From Christensenella sp. (GTDB lineage: Bacteria > Bacillota > Clostridia > Christensenellales > UBA3700): 64,000 nt of DNA. Below are positions 61,926-64,000 of this stretch, in pieces (positions within the stretch are counted from its first letter, which is position 1; each line of letters opens with the position of its first letter). The notes beneath the pieces were generated by a model. It saw nothing but the letters and a program-made list of their open reading frames with translations, made no database searches and had not been told where the DNA came from. Made by a program: the position numbers and the translations under genes. The stretch covers positions 1 through 64,000 of the forward strand of contig JALFUR010000009.1 of NCBI GenBank assembly GCA_022784465.1, written 5' to 3'.

Positions 61926-62877
61926 AGTAGAACTGCACAATCATACAATTGCATCAGATGGAGATATGTTGCCTCACGAATTAGTTGAAAATGCAAAAGT
62001 GAGAAAGTATAAGGCGATAGCTGTAACTGATCATAATACAACTGCTCAATGTCAAGAAGTAATAGATTCAGGAAAAGAGGAAGGAATCGTTGTTATTCCT
62101 GGAATTGAATGGACAACCTTTTGGGGACATATAGTTGTTCTTGGAGGACATAGCGATATAGATTGGAGAACAATTACTTTATCTAATATTGATGAAAAAA
62201 TCGCTAGAGCAAAAGAACTTGGAGATATTGTCATTGTTGCTCATCCAAAAAGGTTGGGAACACCATTTTGCTCAGAATGTAGATTCTTATACGATTTAAA
62301 GCATTGGGAAAATGTAGCAGGATATGAAGTATGGTCTCACTATTCTCCATTTTCTAAAAAAGAATCTGAAATAGCTAAAGAAGAATGGGGCGAATTGCTT
62401 TTAAAGGGAAATAAAATCGCTGCAGTATATGGATATGATTGGCATACGCCAGATGAGGATGGACCTGAATATGCTTACACGTATGTAGGCATAGAAGAAG
62501 ATACTATTTCTGTAGATAACATTTTAAATGCTATAAGAAAGGGAAGAACATATATCTCAATGGGTGTTGAGGTAAATGGAAGTTTGAAAAACAGAAGTGG
62601 AGTTTATTCGCCAGGAGATGAAATTAAACGCGGAAAATATAACATAAATCTTGAAGCAAAAGTAGCAAATGATTATGCAAAGAAATATGATTGTGAAATC
62701 AAAGGCGTAAGAATGCTAATTAACGAAAAAGTAATTTATGCAAAAAGATGGCATGGAGATAGTGTATCTATTCCAATAACGCTTTTGGATAAGGGTATAT
62801 TTAGAATTGAAATGTATGGTACTGTAGAAGGCAAAGATGGAGATGTTTTAGTTTGCAGTCCATACTATATAAAATAA
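61912..62877 (+). CDS. PHP-domain metal-dependent phosphoesterase (CehA/McbA-like)
   Basis: 321-aa metal hydrolase. HNHTIASDG (His10 and His12, residues 10-18), AIAVTDHNTTA (about 38-48), PGIEWTT (metal Glu) and VAHPKR, then GYDWHTPDED, are the PHP motifs for a tri-nuclear metal site. A beta-sandwich tail (about 215-321) follows. It overlaps the preceding gene by 14 bp. Phosphodiester or phosphomonoester hydrolysis is the family activity; the GDPD-like neighbour fits a phosphodiester-linked substrate. Confidence 0.85.
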   Translation: MKWIRVELHNHTIASDGDMLPHELVENAKVRKYKAIAVTDHNTTAQCQEVIDSGKEEGIVVIPGIEWTTFWGHIVVLGGHSDIDWRTITLSNIDEKIARAKELGDIVIVAHPKRLGTPFCSECRFLYDLKHWENVAGYEVWSHYSPFSKKESEIAKEEWGELLLKGNKIAAVYGYDWHTPDEDGPEYAYTYVGIEEDTISVDNILNAIRKGRTYISMGVEVNGSLKNRSGVYSPGDEIKRGKYNINLEAKVANDYAKKYDCEIKGVRMLINEKVIYAKRWHGDSVSIPITLLDKGIFRIEMYGTVEGKDGDVLVCSPYYIK

Positions 62878-62890
62878 TTGGAGGGGAAAA

Positions 62891-63523
62891 ATGATTACTG
62901 CACATGGAGGCTCTTTCGGTTCAGGTAGAAATACTACAAAGTATTTAAACCACACGGAAATATTTGGCGCAGACGCTATAGAAGTAGATATATATAAACA
63001 TTTTGGAATTTTATATATTTCGCATTTGCCAGCACCATTTACTTGCTTTAAAAAGATAAAACTTAGAGAAGTGTTCAAACTAGTAAAGGAAAAAAACATA
63101 AAAGTAAATTGTGATTTAAAGCAAAGACACATAATAAACGATGTAATTAAATTGGCAAAATCTATGGGTGTTCAAGACCAGTTAATTTTTACAGGATGTG
63201 TTTCCGAATTTGATAACATAGATTGCGGTGAAGCTTGGTTTAATAGATTAAAAGGATTGCCATATATTAGACAAAATATAGCAAAGATAAAGGAAAGAAT
63301 AGATAGTTATAACAACCCTCATTTTATGGGAATCAATTTAAACTATAGAAGAATAAATGGAAAATTTGTAGAAGAGTGTAAAGCAGTAGGGCTAAAAATA
63401 AGCATATTTACAGTTGATGATATAGAAAAATTAATACAATATGTACCAATTGTAGATGGCAATATTACAACAAATCTACCACTTGTTGCACGTAGTTTGT
63501 TAAATAATTCTAAGGGGAACTAA
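62891..63523 (+). CDS. Glycerophosphodiester phosphodiesterase-like protein
   Basis: TIM-barrel protein of 210 aa. AHGG near the start stands for the HRG of the family (Arg replaced by Gly). GADAIEVDIYKHFGILYISH holds the metal-binding Glu and Asp, and His. NCDLK and later ITTNLP match conserved barrel strands. It is shorter than usual (about 240-250). GGAGGGG precedes the ATG. The catalytic Arg loss means activity is not sure. It may act with the PHP enzyme on a phosphodiester such as glycerol- or inositol-linked sugar. Confidence 0.78.
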   Translation: MITAHGGSFGSGRNTTKYLNHTEIFGADAIEVDIYKHFGILYISHLPAPFTCFKKIKLREVFKLVKEKNIKVNCDLKQRHIINDVIKLAKSMGVQDQLIFTGCVSEFDNIDCGEAWFNRLKGLPYIRQNIAKIKERIDSYNNPHFMGINLNYRRINGKFVEECKAVGLKISIFTVDDIEKLIQYVPIVDGNITTNLPLVARSLLNNSKGN

Positions 63524-63524
63524 T

Positions 63525-64000
63525 ATGGTAAATGTTGCAGTTGTTGGCGTAGGTAGAATGGGTTCAAAGCATGCAAAAAATTTGGCCAAAAATATTAAGG
63601 GCTCAAATTTAGTTGCAGTTTGCGATATAGATACTCAAAAGGCAAATTATTTTGCAAAATTGCTAAACACTCATGCATACTATGATGCAGATGAAATGTT
63701 GCAAAAAGAACAACTTGATGCTGTTGTTATTGCAACACCTCACTATTCGCATGTTGCTATTGCTTTAAAATGTTTAGAAAAAGATATAAATGTTTTATGT
63801 GAAAAACCAATTTCCGTTACTACATTTGAAGCAAAAAAGCTTTTAGAGGAATACGAAAAGAAGGAAAACCTTATTTGTGCGATGATGTATAATCAAAGAA
63901 CAAATAGGATGTATAAAAAGGCAAAGCAACTTATACAAAATAATAAAATAGGAAAAATACAAAGAGTTAATTTTACTATAACAGACTGGTATCGCTCTCA
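63525..64000 (+). CDS. Gfo/Idh/MocA oxidoreductase, 5' part
   Basis: The gene runs off the window after 158 codons. VAVVGVGRMGSKHAKN is the Rossmann start, VVIATPHYSHV and CEKPIS (catalytic Lys) follow. GGGG lies before the ATG at 63525, one base after the GDPD-like stop. It is the second oxidoreductase of this family in the operon, and differs clearly from the first. Substrate unknown. Confidence 0.9.
   Translation, partial: MVNVAVVGVGRMGSKHAKNLAKNIKGSNLVAVCDIDTQKANYFAKLLNTHAYYDADEMLQKEQLDAVVIATPHYSHVAIALKCLEKDINVLCEKPISVTTFEAKKLLEEYEKKENLICAMMYNQRTNRMYKKAKQLIQNNKIGKIQRVNFTITDWYRS

Overview
The window comes from a low-GC, Gram-positive-type bacterium, most likely an uncultured gut member of the Clostridia. 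The evidence is the AT-rich codon usage, Shine-Dalgarno sites of the AGGAGG type, a T-box leader, the order rng-rplU-prp-rpmA with a Prp-cleavable extension on L27, a SpoIVFB-like protease, AgrC/LytTR signalling and a set of glycan and uronate catabolism genes. No rRNA, tRNA, CRISPR array, insertion sequence or prophage was recognised.

Layout. 1-6.5 kb: a GH29 alpha-L-fucosidase lipoprotein and a PlsC-like acyltransferase (minus strand), divergent from a large GLUG-repeat lipoprotein. 6.6-12.7 kb: a decayed MATE transporter, a sodium:solute symporter behind a T-box whose specifier reads as UAC (Tyr), a HAD phosphatase, an iron alcohol dehydrogenase, and a GtrA-like membrane protein fused to four YegP/DUF1508 modules. 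12.8-15.0 kb: proS and convergent luxS. 15.2-24.1 kb: eight closely packed plus-strand genes: LytTR response regulator, AgrC-like kinase, a release-factor-like GGQ protein without a recognisable codon-reading loop, an SF1 helicase, a coiled-coil protein, a membrane-anchored beta-helix protein, a small membrane protein and a methyltransferase. This is the best candidate in the window for an undescribed system. 24.1-26.8 kb: a surface protein with Listeria-Bacteroides repeats, whose 5' leader folds into an apparent three-way junction.

27-34 kb: a condensation-domain protein with a low-molecular-weight phosphatase, a Ppx/GppA protein, an AAA_14/DUF4143 ATPase preceded by four 11-bp repeats spaced exactly 33 bp, and a Sel1 protein. 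34-43.7 kb: a reduced division/shape and ribosome-related block: maf, mreB, minD, minE, a 55-residue membrane protein, an M50 protease, a ROK glucokinase, a radical SAM protein, DUF2344, rng, rplU, prp, rpmA. No mreC, mreD or minC is present in this block. 43.8-48.6 kb: an NAD synthase with an N-terminal HTH-like extension, a Fic protein behind two identical inverted repeats, and an unrecognised membrane-anchored protein.

48.7-64 kb: carbohydrate catabolism. A GH38 alpha-mannosidase and a GH2 beta-mannosidase sit behind a promoter that contains a perfect palindrome. An AraC regulator is divergent from eda-kdgK-uxaC-uxuA-SDR, a full route from glucuronate to pyruvate plus glyceraldehyde 3-phosphate. 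The operon continues with a Gfo/Idh/MocA oxidoreductase, a small unrecognised protein, a PHP hydrolase, a GDPD-like protein and a second oxidoreductase that runs off the end. Together with the fucosidase, these genes point to use of mannose-, fucose- and glucuronate-containing glycans.
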